From: Prorocentrum cordatum
Taxonomy: Eukaryota > Sar > Dinophyceae > Prorocentrales > Prorocentraceae
Length of the DNA: 64,000 nucleotides
Assembly (NCBI GenBank): GCA_963575745.1
Contig: CAUYUJ010014349.1
Location: forward strand, 546,881-610,880
Direction: 5' to 3'
Of this stretch, positions 1 to 10,477 are shown in pieces; positions within the stretch are counted from its first letter, which is position 1; every line of letters begins with the position of its first letter. The notes beneath the pieces were generated by a model that saw nothing but the letters and a program-made list of their open reading frames with translations, had not been told where the DNA came from and did no database searches. Made by a program: the position numbers and the translations under genes.

Positions 1-1029
1 GCACTTTCTCGACACCACAGGGGTGCGCAGAGGGTGGTCCCCCAGCGCGGCCTCTATCCGTGACACGCTCGCAGATCGTGGCAGGAGTGGCACTTTCTCG
101 ACACCACAGGGGGTGCGCAGAGGGTGGTCCCTCAGCGCGGCCTCTATCCGTGACACGCTCGCAGATCGTGGCAGGAGTGGCACTTTCTCGACACCACAGG
201 GGGTGCGCAGAGGGTGGTCCCTCAGCGCGGCCTCTATCCGTGACACGCTCGCAGATCGTGGCAGGAGTGGCACTTTCTCGACACCACAGGGGGTGCGCAG
301 AGGGTGGTCCCTCAGCGCGGCCTCTATCCGTGACACGCTCGCAGATCGTGGCAGGAGTGGCACTTTCTCGGACCAGACAAGGTGTGCCTCTGGTCCCTCA
401 GCGCGGCCTCTATCCGTGACACGCTCGCAGATCGTGGCAGGAGTGGCACTTTCTCGACACCACAGGGGGTGCGCAGAGGGTGGTCCCTCCAGCGCGGCCT
501 CTATCCGTGACACGCTCGCAGATCGTGGCAGGAGTGGCACTTTCTCGACACCACAGGGGGTGCGCAGAGGGTGGTCCCCTCAGCGCGGCCTCTATCCGTG
601 ACACGTTCGCAGATCGTGGCAGGAGTGGCATTTTCTCGACACCACAGGGGGTGCGCAGAGAGTGGTCCCTCAGCGCGGCCTCTATCCGTGACACGCTCGC
701 AGATCGTGGCAGGAGTGGCATTTTCTCGACACCACAGGGGGTGCGCAGAGGGTGGTCCCTCAGCGCGGCCTCTATCCGTGACACGCTCGCAGATCGTGGC
801 AGGAGTGGCACTTTCTCAACACCACAGGGGGTGCGCAGAGGGTGGTCCCTCAGCGCGGCCGCTATGCACGACGGTCGTCCAGGGCAAAGCAGGCGCGGCA
901 TTTTCTCGACACCATAGAGGGTGCGCAGGGGGTGGTCCCTCACCGCGGCCGCTGTGCACGACGGTCGTCCAGGGCACTTTCTCGACACCATAGAGGGTGC
1001 GCAGGGGGTGGTCCCTCACCGCGGCCGCT
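1..1029. repeat. 90-bp tandem repeat array, about 12 units
   Basis: Units begin with GCACTTTCTCG at about 1, 90, 180, 270, 360, 446, 537, 628, 718, 808, 898 and 974, so the period is 89-91 bp except for a divergent unit at 360 and a short one at 898. The last two complete units share a different second half (GCACGACGGTCGTCCAGGGC), giving a second subfamily at the right edge. The array is cut by the window start. Since 90 is a multiple of 3, several frames stay open for nearly 200 codons on both strands; I treat these as by-products of the repeat. Confidence 0.95.
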
Positions 1030-1192
1030 GGCTGGCTCGAATCTGTCCTCGATGGAGGATAGAAGGCTAGGAAGAGGGAGGAGGTTCAAGCAATATGGCG
1101 TTGGATGACACATAGGGGAACATTCGCGACGAGGGCTCAGAACGCAGAATTGCGCATAGATTATAAACTCAAGCAAACACATAAGATTTAAA

Positions 1193-1650
1193 TTAAGTAT
1201 GTGGGGTTCCTCGGTAGCGTAAGTTTTCAATGGTTTTGGCCTTCTCGCTTTTTCGGGGTTCCGACACTCCAAGACCGTCCAAGAGTCTCCCAAAACCTCG
1301 CCAAGACGGCCGAAGAGGCCCCCAAGACCGCCCCAAGACGGCCCAAGAGACGTCCAAAATCGTCCCAAGACGGCCCAGGAGAGCCCCAAGATGGCCCAGG
1401 AGCCGCCCAAGACGGTTCCAGGAGAGCCCCGACAGGGCTTCAAGATTGCCTAAGCGAGCCCAGCGGTCCCCAAGAGGGCCCCGCGAGGCCCCAAGAGGCC
1501 CCAAAGAGGCCCCCAAGAGCCTCCCCGGAGGCCCCCAGAGGCCCCCAAGATGCCCAAAAATGGCCCTGAGCGCGCCCCAAGACGCCTCCAGGAGAGCCCA
1601 ACAGGCCTCCGAGAGGCCCCCAAGAGGCCCACTGGAGGCCCTCAGGAGGT
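1193..1650 (+). repeat. CCAAGA-type dispersed repeat, copy 1
   Basis: Degenerate low-complexity sequence built from CCCAAGAC/GGCCC and CCAAGAGGCCCC words. It is preceded by a T/C-rich lead (GGCCTTCTCGCTTTTTCGG) and a core near 1258 (TTCCGACACTCCAAGAC) that recurs in other copies. Open frames across it (such as 1230-1919) are P/R/K-rich and change with every copy, so no gene is called. The interval 1030-1192 before it is unassigned single-copy sequence. Confidence 0.85.
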
Positions 1651-1657
1651 CGTCCCC

Positions 1658-1691
1658 ATCATGTTCCCGGAAGGCGGTCCGGGAACATGAT
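1658..1691. repeat. Perfect 13-bp inverted repeat (hairpin)
   Basis: ATCATGTTCCCGG at 1658-1670 and its exact reverse complement at 1679-1691 are separated by 8 bp. A near-identical hairpin sits at about 60397-60432 at the other end of the window. Confidence 0.9.
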
Positions 1692-1800
1692 TCCGCGCCT
1701 TGGAGGAGTATTCTGCGCCTTCCGAGGCGCCTTGGACGACGTACGTATGTTTCTATAGATTGTCCTTCTCCTGTGTGCACAATCCTACATGTTTTACGTA

Positions 1801-1838
<38 letters not shown>

Positions 1839-1915
1839 TATGTATATGTATATGTATATGTTTATGTATGTGTATATGTATATATGTATGTATGTATACA
1901 TATATATATAAACAA
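1801..1915. repeat. TA / TATG microsatellite
   Basis: A (TA)n tract followed by (TATG)n-like steps. It is followed by a G-rich patch near 1925-1965 and the next CCAAGA repeat. Confidence 0.95.
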
Positions 1916-1989
1916 ATAAATGAATGGGGAGGGTGTCCTGGACCAGGGGGGGGCCTCACTTTGCCCAGTGGCTGTGGTCACCCCCCCGC

Positions 1990-2530
1990 CGGAGACGCCA
2001 GGACGCTCCCAGGACCCTCTAAAATGGCTCCAGGACGCCCTCAGGACAGCCCAAGAGAGGTCCGAAGCGGCCCGGGAGCACTCCAAGACGGTTAAAAAGC
2101 TGCCAAAGCGTCCCAGCAGGTCTCCGACAGCACTCTCGGGAGGGGCCCAATAGGAAATTGTCATTGATTTTTAGTGGGTTTTGAAGGGTTTGGGCGTTCT
2201 CCCCAGTTCGGCTTCCAGACGCTCCAAGGCGGCCCAAGAGGCCCGAAAGATCGCCTCAAGACGAGCCCAGAGGCCCCCAAGAGACCACCGAGACAGCCCA
2301 AGAGGGCCCCAAGACGGCCCAGGAAGCTTCCAAGACGGCCCAAAAGAGCTCCCAGAACACTCCAAGAGGAGCCCCAGATGGGGAACACGAACTGACATTT
2401 CGAGCCCTCGCCCACCAGAAGCTCCCAAGAGGCCCCCAGGAGTCCGCAAGAGGCCTCGAGAGGCCCCCAGGAAGCTCCAAGAGGCCTCCAAAAGGCGCCG
2501 AAAGGGCCCCGCAAGGCTTCCAGACGCTGG
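1990..2530 (+). repeat. CCAAGA-type dispersed repeat, copy 2
   Basis: Same repeat family as at 1193. It carries the T-rich lead and core (CTTCCAGACGCTCCAAGGC near 2209) and a second conserved block at 2380-2413 (GGGGAACACGAACTGACATT, then CGAGCCCTCGCCC). That block returns at 7309, 61223 and, reversed, 43005. No gene is supported. Confidence 0.85.
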
Positions 2531-2652
2531 TGATAATGACAATGATGATTATGCAGGGCGGCCTCAGGCCCACAACCTAAATCCCCAATGCTGCTCACGC
2601 GGCATGCAAGACGCTGCGGAGATATCCTCGAGTTCGGCGGGGGAGCTTCGGA

Positions 2653-3304
2653 GACGACGGTGACGAAGATGATGACGATGATGACGACTATTATGAAGTT
2701 GACGACGACGATGATGATGATGATGAGGAGGAGGAGGAGGAGGAAGAATATTATGATGATGTTGACAGTGGGAATGATGATGCTGATGATGCTGATGATG
2801 ATGTTGATGATGGTGATCGTGATGTGAGTGATGGTGGTGATGATGATGGTGGTGATGCTGACGATCATGATGACGATGACGGTGATGCCGTTGAGGATGG
2901 TGATGCTGACGATCATTATGATGATGCTGCTGATGGTCAGGATGATAACGCCGATGCTGATAATAATGGTGGCGATGTTGTTAATGGTGCTTGTGATGCA
3001 GGAGTGGGCGGATGATGAAGATGATTACGATGATGATGACGATAACGATTACGACGATCACGACGACGAGGATTATGATGACGATGGCGATGATGAGGAT
3101 AATTATGTTGATACTTCAGGTGACGACATTGACGATGATGACGACGATGGCGATGATGACGATGGTGATGACGATGTTGCCGCTGATGGTGGTGATGGTG
3201 ACGATTGTGATGATGGTGATGGTCATGGTGATGATGACGATGCCGTTGACGATGACGCCGGATATGATGGTGATGAGGATGGCGATGATGACGATGACGA
3301 TTAT
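2653..3304. repeat. GAY (GAT/GAC) triplet array, 650 bp
   Basis: Almost pure GAT/GAC triplets with single substitutions. Read in one frame it is poly-Asp and stays open, but GAN codons rarely mutate to stops, so openness is not evidence of coding. It ends directly at a GC-palindrome hairpin, as a sister array does at 61.9 kb. Confidence 0.95.
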
Positions 3305-3350
3305 CTTAGCTTGAACTTGAGCGCGCGCGAAGCGCGCGCGATGGTTCTAG
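3305..3350. repeat. GC-palindrome hairpin module, copy A
   Basis: An 8-bp GCGCGCGC stem (3321-3328 / 3332-3339) closes a GAA triloop. Flanks CTTAGCTTGAACTTGA and ATGGTTCTAG are partly complementary, so the hairpin can extend to about 20 bp. It lies exactly between a GAY array and a TA/CA microsatellite. Confidence 0.85.
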
Positions 3351-3381
<31 letters not shown>

Positions 3382-3418
3382 GTATTATATAGTATATATA
3401 TATATATACACACACACA
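3351..3418. repeat. TA / CA microsatellite
   Basis: (TA)n with a TATTATATAG interruption, then a (CA)n run. It abuts hairpin copy A. Confidence 0.95.
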
Positions 3419-3429
3419 CCCGTGCACCA

Positions 3430-4612
3430 GGACCGGGCGCCCAGGGCCAATGTGAGGACCAGGGTTTCCCAGACCGCTCCCGGAGCGGCCCTGGAGCTCC
3501 CAGGCTGCCTCAGCGAGCTCCCAGAAGTCCTCGCGGATTTGGACAAGCCCCTCCAGGACAGCCCAGATAGCCCCAACTGTGGCCCCAGATGGGTTCGATA
3601 CCGCAAATACACAGCCCAAGAGGCCTCCAAGAGGTCTCGCGAGAGCTTCGAAGAGGGTCAATTCCTTGATTTCCATAGTTTGTTATACATGTTTTTCGGT
3701 GTCTCGCGTTTTCGACCTTCCGACGCTCCACGACGGCCCTCGGCGCCCCCAAAACCGCCCCAAGACCGCCGAAGAGCCCCAGAAAAGAGCCCCAAGACGG
3801 CCCGAGCGAACCCGAAAACTGCCCGGGAGGAGCCTCAGACGGCCCAAGAGCCCCAAGACAGGGCCAAGCTGGGCCACAGGGCGGGAGCGGGAGGCCCCAA
3901 GGCGCTCCGAGACGGCCCAGATGGCCCCAACGTGGCCCCAGATGGGCCCAACACGGCCAATACACAACCCAAAAGGCAGAGGCTCCAAGAGAGCTCCGAG
4001 AGGCGTACGGAGAGAGCCCGAAGAGGCCCACATCATTGATTTCCGGTTGTTTTCTGAATGTTTTCACGTTCTCGCGTTCTCGAGCTTCCAACGCTCCAGG
4101 ACGGCCGAAAACGCCCAGAAGATCGCCCCAAGACCGCCAAAGAGGCCCCAAAAAGAACCCCAAGACGGCTCCGGAGAGCCTGAAGATTGCCCAAGAGCAG
4201 CCCAAGACTGTCTAAGATAATCCCAGGAGAGGCGCAAGATGCGCCCCAGAGCGGGAGCGGGAGGCCCCAAGGCGCTCCAGGACGGCCCAGATGATCCCGA
4301 GGTGGCCCAAGAGGAGCTCAAAACGGCAAACACACAGCCCAAGAGGCCCCCAAGAAGGCCCAAGAGAGCTCCGAGAGCATCGGTTTGTTCGATGTTTTTC
4401 GCTTTCTCGCGTTCTCGAGCTTCCAATGCTCGAAAACGGCCGAAGACGCCCCCAAAACCGCCCCAAGACCGCCGAATACGCCCCCATAAGAGCCCCAGAC
4501 GGTTCCAGAGAGCCTGCAAATTGTTCATATGGGGCCCCAGACGGCCCAAGAGGCCCCAGGACAGGCCCAAGATGGGCCAGGGCGCTCGAAGATGGCCCAG
4601 ATGGCCCAGGCC
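3430..4612 (+). repeat. CCAAGA-type dispersed repeats, copies 3-5 in tandem
   Basis: Three successive copies, each with the lead and core (near 3675-3745, 4045-4110 and 4380-4445). The best-conserved core reads TTCTCGCGTTCTCGAGCTTC followed by CAACGCTCC. Between cores lie variable CCAAGA/GGCCC words, including a repeated CGGGAGCGGGAGGCCCCAAG. The approximate period is 350 bp. Long frames on both strands are repeat by-products. Confidence 0.85.
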
Positions 4613-4689
4613 TCCCCCCTCCGCCCCTCCTTCATCCCGCCCTTTCCCCTTGCCTCCATTCCCTCCTCTCTTCTCTTCCTCCCCATCAC

Positions 4690-5205
4690 CCCTGAGCTTT
4701 CGTGCTCCTCCCTCCTTCCTTTCCTGGGACGGCCCCGCCAGAGCGCCAGACAGGCCCCGCCAGAGCGAACGGGGCATCGCTACACCCTATCATTTCACAA
4801 GTTGTTTTGCCCCTCCCACCCCTCAAAGGCGGCCCCGGCAGAGCGAGAGGGGTGTTGCTATACCATTGATATAAGTCCCTGTTCTGTTTTGCTCCTCCCA
4901 CCGCACCCGAGGTAGCCCCGTCAGACCGCACGGGGTTAGCTAGACCATAATTTTCCTCCAGTTTCGTGCTCCTCCCTCCCCTCCTGCGCAAGCCTCGCCA
5001 AAGCGCCACAAAAACAAGCAACAAAGAACGCAAAAGAGACCAGGACATCCTTACACCATACTTGTTCACGCAATTTTTGCTCCTCCCACCCTTGCAGGGC
5101 GGACCCGCCCGAGCGAGCGGGGTGTGGCTATACGATAGAATGTCTCAGGTTTCGTGTCCTCCCTCACCTCCTGAAAAGATTTCGCCCGAGCGCCAAGAAG
5201 GTACT
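4690..5205 (+). repeat. Degenerate 75-110-bp tandem repeat, about 6 units
   Basis: Units start at a CCCCG-CAGAGCG block (about 4741, 4833, 4916, 4993, 5104, 5180) and each contains a GCTATACC-like word and a TTTTGCTCCTCCCACC word. In unit 1 CCCCG pairs with CGGGG. In unit 3 CCCCGT pairs with ACGGGG, so both sides changed together. Confidence 0.75.
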
Positions 5206-5830
5206 GTCAGGGGCCCCGTCGGAGCTCCAGGCAGCCCCATACATGGGACTTGCCAGGCACATATTGGAGCATTTCCCGTGAGCCCGAACCTTTTGCTCCC
5301 ACGGGCGCGATTATCGCCAGCATGCGGTTTGGCGCTTATCACAAAGAAGCTTCCCCTCCCGTGGACGTATTCGACAACAATTGATTGCAGAGAAGGGCGC
5401 TGACGATAGGGACAACTGCGCGCGCGCGTCCTGCAAATACGCGATAGTTGAACGACCGCTGGAAACAAAACGCCTGGAGCACAAGGAACAAACGGGAACA
5501 ACCAACGCGTTCCCACGCGCGCGCAACGAGGCCCCGATCCAACCCAACATCAGAAGTTTGGCGGATGTCTGCGTGATCAGGCATGAGGGGACCGAGCATG
5601 TGCGCAAACACGCGGGAAATCACGACGGGGCAGAGCGGAATTCAAAGTGTAGGAAAACCGCACTTCGATAAACAAAACAAAGGCGGCAACGAACGTGTGA
5701 GATACGCGGGAACGTGTCGCCCCGCGTTCTGACTACGATTCTTTTTGCGTCGACGACATGGGCCCGAGAACGCGGGAAATCGTCGTTGTGGCCACAGCGG
5801 GGCTTACAGCAGCACCCGTGGCCCATTTGC
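5206..5830. other. Unassigned sequence
   Basis: No recognisable gene, RNA or array. Short words such as CGCGGGAAATC recur at about 5618 and 5774. Frames of up to 145 codons occur but have no recognisable domain. Confidence 0.5.
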
Positions 5831-5831
5831 G

Positions 5832-5876
5832 ACTAGAACCTAAACGCGCGCGTACCGCGCGCGTGTTTTTTTTGTT
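5832..5876. repeat. GC-palindrome hairpin module, copy B, with T-run
   Basis: A perfect 9-bp stem ACGCGCGCG / CGCGCGCGT (5844-5852 / 5856-5864) with a TAC loop is preceded by CTAGAACCTAA and followed by eight or more Ts. The stem plus T-run resembles a terminator in form. Family context instead points to a microsatellite-linked repeat module. Confidence 0.75.
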
Positions 5877-6345
5877 TCTATATCTCTCTCCCTCGTCGTC
5901 GTCGTCGTCACTATCGTTATTTCTCTTTTTTTCTCTAGCTATTTCTATGTTTGTTGTTGTCCCTCTTTCTCTCTCTCTCTCTCTCCCTCTCTGTTTTTTT
6001 ATCTCCCCATGTATACATATATATATATACAATATATACACACGCACATATGCCACATGTGTGTATGAGTGTCTGCCTGTTAATCAATGTGTTTGTCCGC
6101 TTGCATGTATGTGTGTATGCATGCAAATCTGTATGTTTGTATATGTGCATGCGTGCATGCATGCGTTGACGTATGTATGTATGCATGTATGTATGCATGT
6201 GGGTACGTGCGTTCGTATGTATGGGTACATGCGTGTTCATAAATACATGTGGATGAGGATATGTGCGTTTGTGTATAGAGTTGCATCAACAAATCACACG
6301 TATACTTCAACTGTACGCATGCATGTACTTCTATACACATCCATG
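5877..6345. repeat. CTCT, TATA and TATG/CATG microsatellites
   Basis: CGTCGTCGTC and (TC)n tracts, then (TA)n and a long impure TATG/CATG/TGTG stretch. It follows hairpin copy B. Confidence 0.9.
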
Positions 6346-6467
6346 CTTATGTGCCTGTACACGGATATCGGGGGCCGAATTGGTACGTTCATCGATTTGC
6401 CGTACGTGTTTGCAGGATTTTCGTGCGTCCGTATTTCCGAAGCAAGAGCGGGTCAAGACCAACACGG

Positions 6468-6745
6468 CCCAAGGCAACCCTACTTGCGAGGCACTGTCCG
6501 GGTGAGAAGAGTGTCGTTATGCGAATTTTGTCTTCTGGGCCATCGGTGGAGTTCGTTGTGGGGCACGATCCTTGCGAGGGATGCGCCGAGATGGGCGGGG
6601 GGGACGCTACGTATGCGAATTATTTCCCTAGAGCTGTAGGTGGGCTCCCTTAGGGGCACGATCCGTTTGAAAGACGTGCCGAAGTAGGCTGGGCGGACGC
6701 TATTGAGAATGTGTGCCCACCATTGCGCAGCTGTTCCCATGATGT
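6468..6745 (+). repeat. Degenerate tandem repeat of about 92 bp, 3 units
   Basis: Two clear units begin GGGGCACGATCC at about 6561 and 6652 and share GATGCGCCGAGATGGGCGG / GACGTGCCGAAGTAGGCTGG and GGACGCTA words. A weaker unit precedes them with TACTTGCGAGGCACTGTCC. The preceding 6346-6467 is unassigned. Confidence 0.65.
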
Positions 6746-6810
6746 GATCGTGGTGGGATGGCGTGTACTCCCATGCGTTGATTGTTAAGAGGTTGGCTTT
6801 GCATTGGTTC

Positions 6811-6886
6811 CATCCTAACTAAACGTGCGTAAAGCGCGCGTGGTGCTTGTGTGTTTATGTATGTGTGTGTATATATATATATGGGG
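6811..6886. repeat. GC-palindrome hairpin copy C plus TG/TA microsatellite
   Basis: CTAACTAAACGTGCG, a TAAA-like loop and CGCGCGTGG form an imperfect stem. A (TGTG)(TATA)n microsatellite follows, as in other copies of the module. Confidence 0.6.
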
Positions 6887-6889
6887 GGA

Positions 6890-8010
6890 GGAGGTCCAAG
6901 AGGGCGCCAAGCGACGTCCAAGAGGGCGCCAAGATGGTCCAAGAGCGCTCCAAGAGAGCCCAAGACCGAACAAGAGCGTTTCAAAATTGGTCCAACATGC
7001 TTTGAAGACAGCCCGAAAGGGCCTCAAGACTGCCAAGATGCCCTCACACAGAACTCTCACGAGGTCCTCACGAGGCGAAATAAGTAGTTTGGGTTTGAGG
7101 ATCTTTCTAGATTTGTCATGCTTCCGACGGTCCAAGTCATCCCACGAGGCCCCAGACATCAGCTCAAGACAGTCCAAGAGACACCCAAAGAGGGCGCCAT
7201 GAAGGCGCACAAGAGTCCCAAGACGGCCCAATAATGCCCCGAGACGGCCCAGGAGGCGCCCAAGATCGCCCAAGAGGGCCCCAAGGCGGCCCCAAGAGGG
7301 ACCCGAGAGGGGTAACACGAACCGACAATTCGAGCCTTCCGCCCCAAGAGGCCCCCACGAGGCCCCAAGAGGCCCCCAAAAGAGCCCAAGAGGCCCCCTA
7401 GAGGCCTCACGAGGCTCCAAAGAGGCCCACATTGAGGCCCCAAGAGCACCCCAAATGGCCCTCACGAGGCCTTCAAAACTGCCTTCAAGAGGCCCCCCGA
7501 GAGGCATCCCACGAATTCCAAACGAACTTCAAAGAGGCCTCTTAACTTACAACCCAGGCGTGGTGGCGGGATGGGCCGAAGGCCACTAGATGGTCCAAGA
7601 CGCCCAAGACGGCCTCCAGACGGCCCAAGAGGCCCCAAAGATACCCAAGAGGCTTCAAGAGGTCTCCCAACTGAGCTCGAAGAGGCCAACAAACATTTAT
7701 GTGCCACAGGTGTTTGAACAATTTTGGCGTTTCCGCCTCTCCGCTTCCCGACGCTGCAAAACGCCCCAAGAGGCTCCGAGGATCGCCCCAAGACGGCCCA
7801 ATGGGCTTCAAAAGCGCCCCAAGACGGCCCAATAGTTTTCAAAAGCGCCGAAGAGACGTCCAAGATGGCCCGAGAGGGCCCCAGCCGCGGCCAAGGATCG
7901 GGAACGTTAACCGAGCACCCGAGATCTTCGCCCAAGGAGACCCCCAGGAGTCTTGAAGATGTCCCCAAGAAGCCCCACAGAGGCCCCCCAAAAAAACCGA
8001 GAGAGGCCCC
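6890..8010 (+). repeat. CCAAGA-type dispersed repeats, copies 6-7
   Basis: The same word set fills the interval. Cores occur near 7118 and 7735 (CTTCCCGACGCTGCAAAACG), and the GGGTAACACGAACCGACAAT block is at 7309. No convincing coding sequence. Confidence 0.85.
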
Positions 8011-8400
8011 GAGGGCACTTGAGAAAATCGAGAATTTCAACACTTGTTTGTTTAAGTTCGCCTGGCAGCTTCGCTACGCTTGCAAAAAAGTAAATGTCAT
8101 GTTTCCACCTCTTTCTCCTCCTCCAGTTCCTCCTCTTCTGCGTGTTCCTCCACTTTCCCTAACTCCTCATATTCCTTCTCCTTCTCCCCCAGGGAACCCC
8201 TTCACCTCCCGTTCTCCCTCTTCCTCCGGCTACGTCCAGCCGCGGCGAGTAAAAGAGCCCCCGAGGTGCTTTTTGTGGTTGTCTTAAGCCGTGGTGAGTG
8301 GACCGGAGGAAGTCTTGGAAAACCTTTGGTCCGTTTGCGTGGTTGTTGGAAGCCTTGGAGAAGAAGTGTCTAGTAACAGAAATCCCCAAGAGTTCGACCA
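8011..8400. other. Unassigned, pyrimidine-rich
   Basis: Contains a CTCCTCCTTCC-rich stretch at about 8105-8240 and no recognisable gene. Confidence 0.5.
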
Positions 8401-8401
8401 T

Positions 8402-8451
8402 CTAGCCTAGCTCGAACTTGAGCGCGCGCGAAGCGCGCGCGATGGTTCTAG
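8402..8451. repeat. GC-palindrome hairpin module, copy D
   Basis: A perfect 8-bp GCGCGCGC stem (8422-8429 / 8433-8440) with a GAA loop. The flanks CTAGCTCGAACTTGA and GATGGTTCTAG match copy A almost base for base. A short TATG/CATATA microsatellite follows. Confidence 0.85.
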
Positions 8452-8900
8452 AACAAATATGTATTACATATATGCATATATCGTTTCACAAATGTATTGT
8501 CATCTCATGTGCTTGTCAGAGGCGATAAATTGTGAAGCCGCGTTTATTGTTGTGGCCGTTTCGCCCGAGACATTTGCAAATTCAGAAAAAGAGGATACCC
8601 CCCTCACACAGATCGCGTCACCACGGTCGAAAAACATGTAGGTGTTGTGCTTGACCAGTGTACCACAACCCCAGAACTCAAAATGAAATTCAATGATTTT
8701 GAGTCCGATTCTTCGAACATTGCAGTTTTGCTTGGGACATCCTCCACAATCGAGCCCCTGTTGAACACGATTCTTTGGAGAGGCAGTTGTGTCTGTGACA
8801 TCCATCCCACATCGAGCCCCGACGTTGGACACACTCACATGCACACACAGGATACGCACACAGAACACACACAAAGAGACCACACAATGTGACCGTGGGA
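8452..8900. other. Unassigned; contains a roughly 65-bp direct duplication
   Basis: Segments at about 8708-8766 and 8769-8823 share CGATTCTT, GCAGTT, GACATCC and ATCGAGCCCC in the same order. A CACACA-rich stretch follows at 8828-8885. An 81-codon frame at 8647-8892 has no recognisable domain. Confidence 0.5.
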
Positions 8901-9004
8901 AGCAAGTAAGAACTCACCCCGCTGGGTGAAACGATACCTCAGCGAGCACCCTCCAGCATTACCCTGGCAACTGGCGACCACTGACACCAGGAGCCCCTGA
9001 GCCC

Positions 9005-9030
9005 CTATTACTACTACAACAACAACAACA

Positions 9031-9071
<41 letters not shown>

Positions 9072-9131
9072 GATTACTACTACTACTACTACTACTACTA
9101 CGACTACTACTACTACGGCTACTACTACTAG

Positions 9132-9181
<50 letters not shown>

Positions 9182-9295
9182 TTACTACTAGTTCTACTAC
9201 TACTACTACTATTACTACTACTACTACTACTACTACTACTATTACTACTACTACTACTACTACTACTACGACTATTACTACTACTACTACTACTA

Positions 9296-9327
<32 letters not shown>

Positions 9328-9909
9328 GCTACTACTACTACTACTACTACGACTTCTACTACGATCACGACTACGACTACTATTAGTACTACTAATACTG
9401 TTATGTTGATCGCGGCTACTACCATTCTCAACCGTAGTTCTCCATTACTCATACGACTTCTATTATTACGACTACCACTACGACGACTACGATTACTATT
9501 GTTACTATTCTTATTAGGTCTTCTACATCTCCGACTACTCGTATTATTTCTACTACTACTACTACTACTAGGTAGAATTGCTGCCATACGACTACACCTA
9601 GTACGAATTACTACCATACCGACTACTCTATTGCTACTACGGCCGCTGCTTCTAATATTACTATTGCTCCCACTGCTACTACTACTTCCACGATTACCTC
9701 TACGACGACTACCATTATTCTTCCTAATTCTGTTACTACTACTGCGACTATTATTTTTATCCCTGCTATAACTACTACTGCTACTAATAGAACTGCTATT
9801 ACTACCACTACTACGACTACTAGCACGACTCATTACGAGTCTCATTGCGACTACGGTCGTTATTCGTACTATTGCGTTTGCGACATTTACTACTACTACT
9901 ACTACTACG

Positions 9910-9946
<37 letters not shown>

Positions 9947-9977
9947 ACACTACGAATAATACAACTAGCATTACGAT

Positions 9978-10010
<33 letters not shown>

Positions 10011-10445
10011 CTCTTCGGCTACTACTGTTACAATCATGATTGGCATTACGACTATTACAACTACGGTTACTACCTCTTATACTACAGTGACCACCCCTTT
10101 GTTCAGCGACCCTTTATTCCGAACGTCCGCGGCGACGACGACTACTACGACTAATACATCCATCGCGGCAATTCGTACTACATTCACAACTGTTGCTATG
10201 ACTCCGGCTATTGTGGCGACTACACAGAACTGTTACTACTATTAGGACTACTTCGAGTACGATTTATACTACCACTACGACTACTACGATTACTACTACC
10301 ACTACGATTACTTCCACCTACTTCGGCGGATGTTTAGCACTAGCGTTGTTACTACTACTACGGTGACCCTGGCGACGACTGTTGCTTCCATTGCTTCCAC
10401 TTCTACTACGAGTACTATTACTACTACTACTACTACTACTACTAG

Positions 10446-10477
<32 letters not shown>

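Noticed and set aside
23-991. Open frames of 120-190 codons on both strands across the 90-bp array
   Set aside because: Period divisible by 3 keeps frames open on both strands. The products are repeats of the same 30 residues with no domain.
2828-4039. 403-codon Asp-rich then P/R-rich frame
   Set aside because: The first half is a GAY array whose codons rarely mutate to stops, the second half a dispersed repeat. No domain or conserved start.
8835-10046. 403-codon minus-strand poly-Val frame
   Set aside because: Direct translation of the ACT array; all three frames and both strands give homopolymers.
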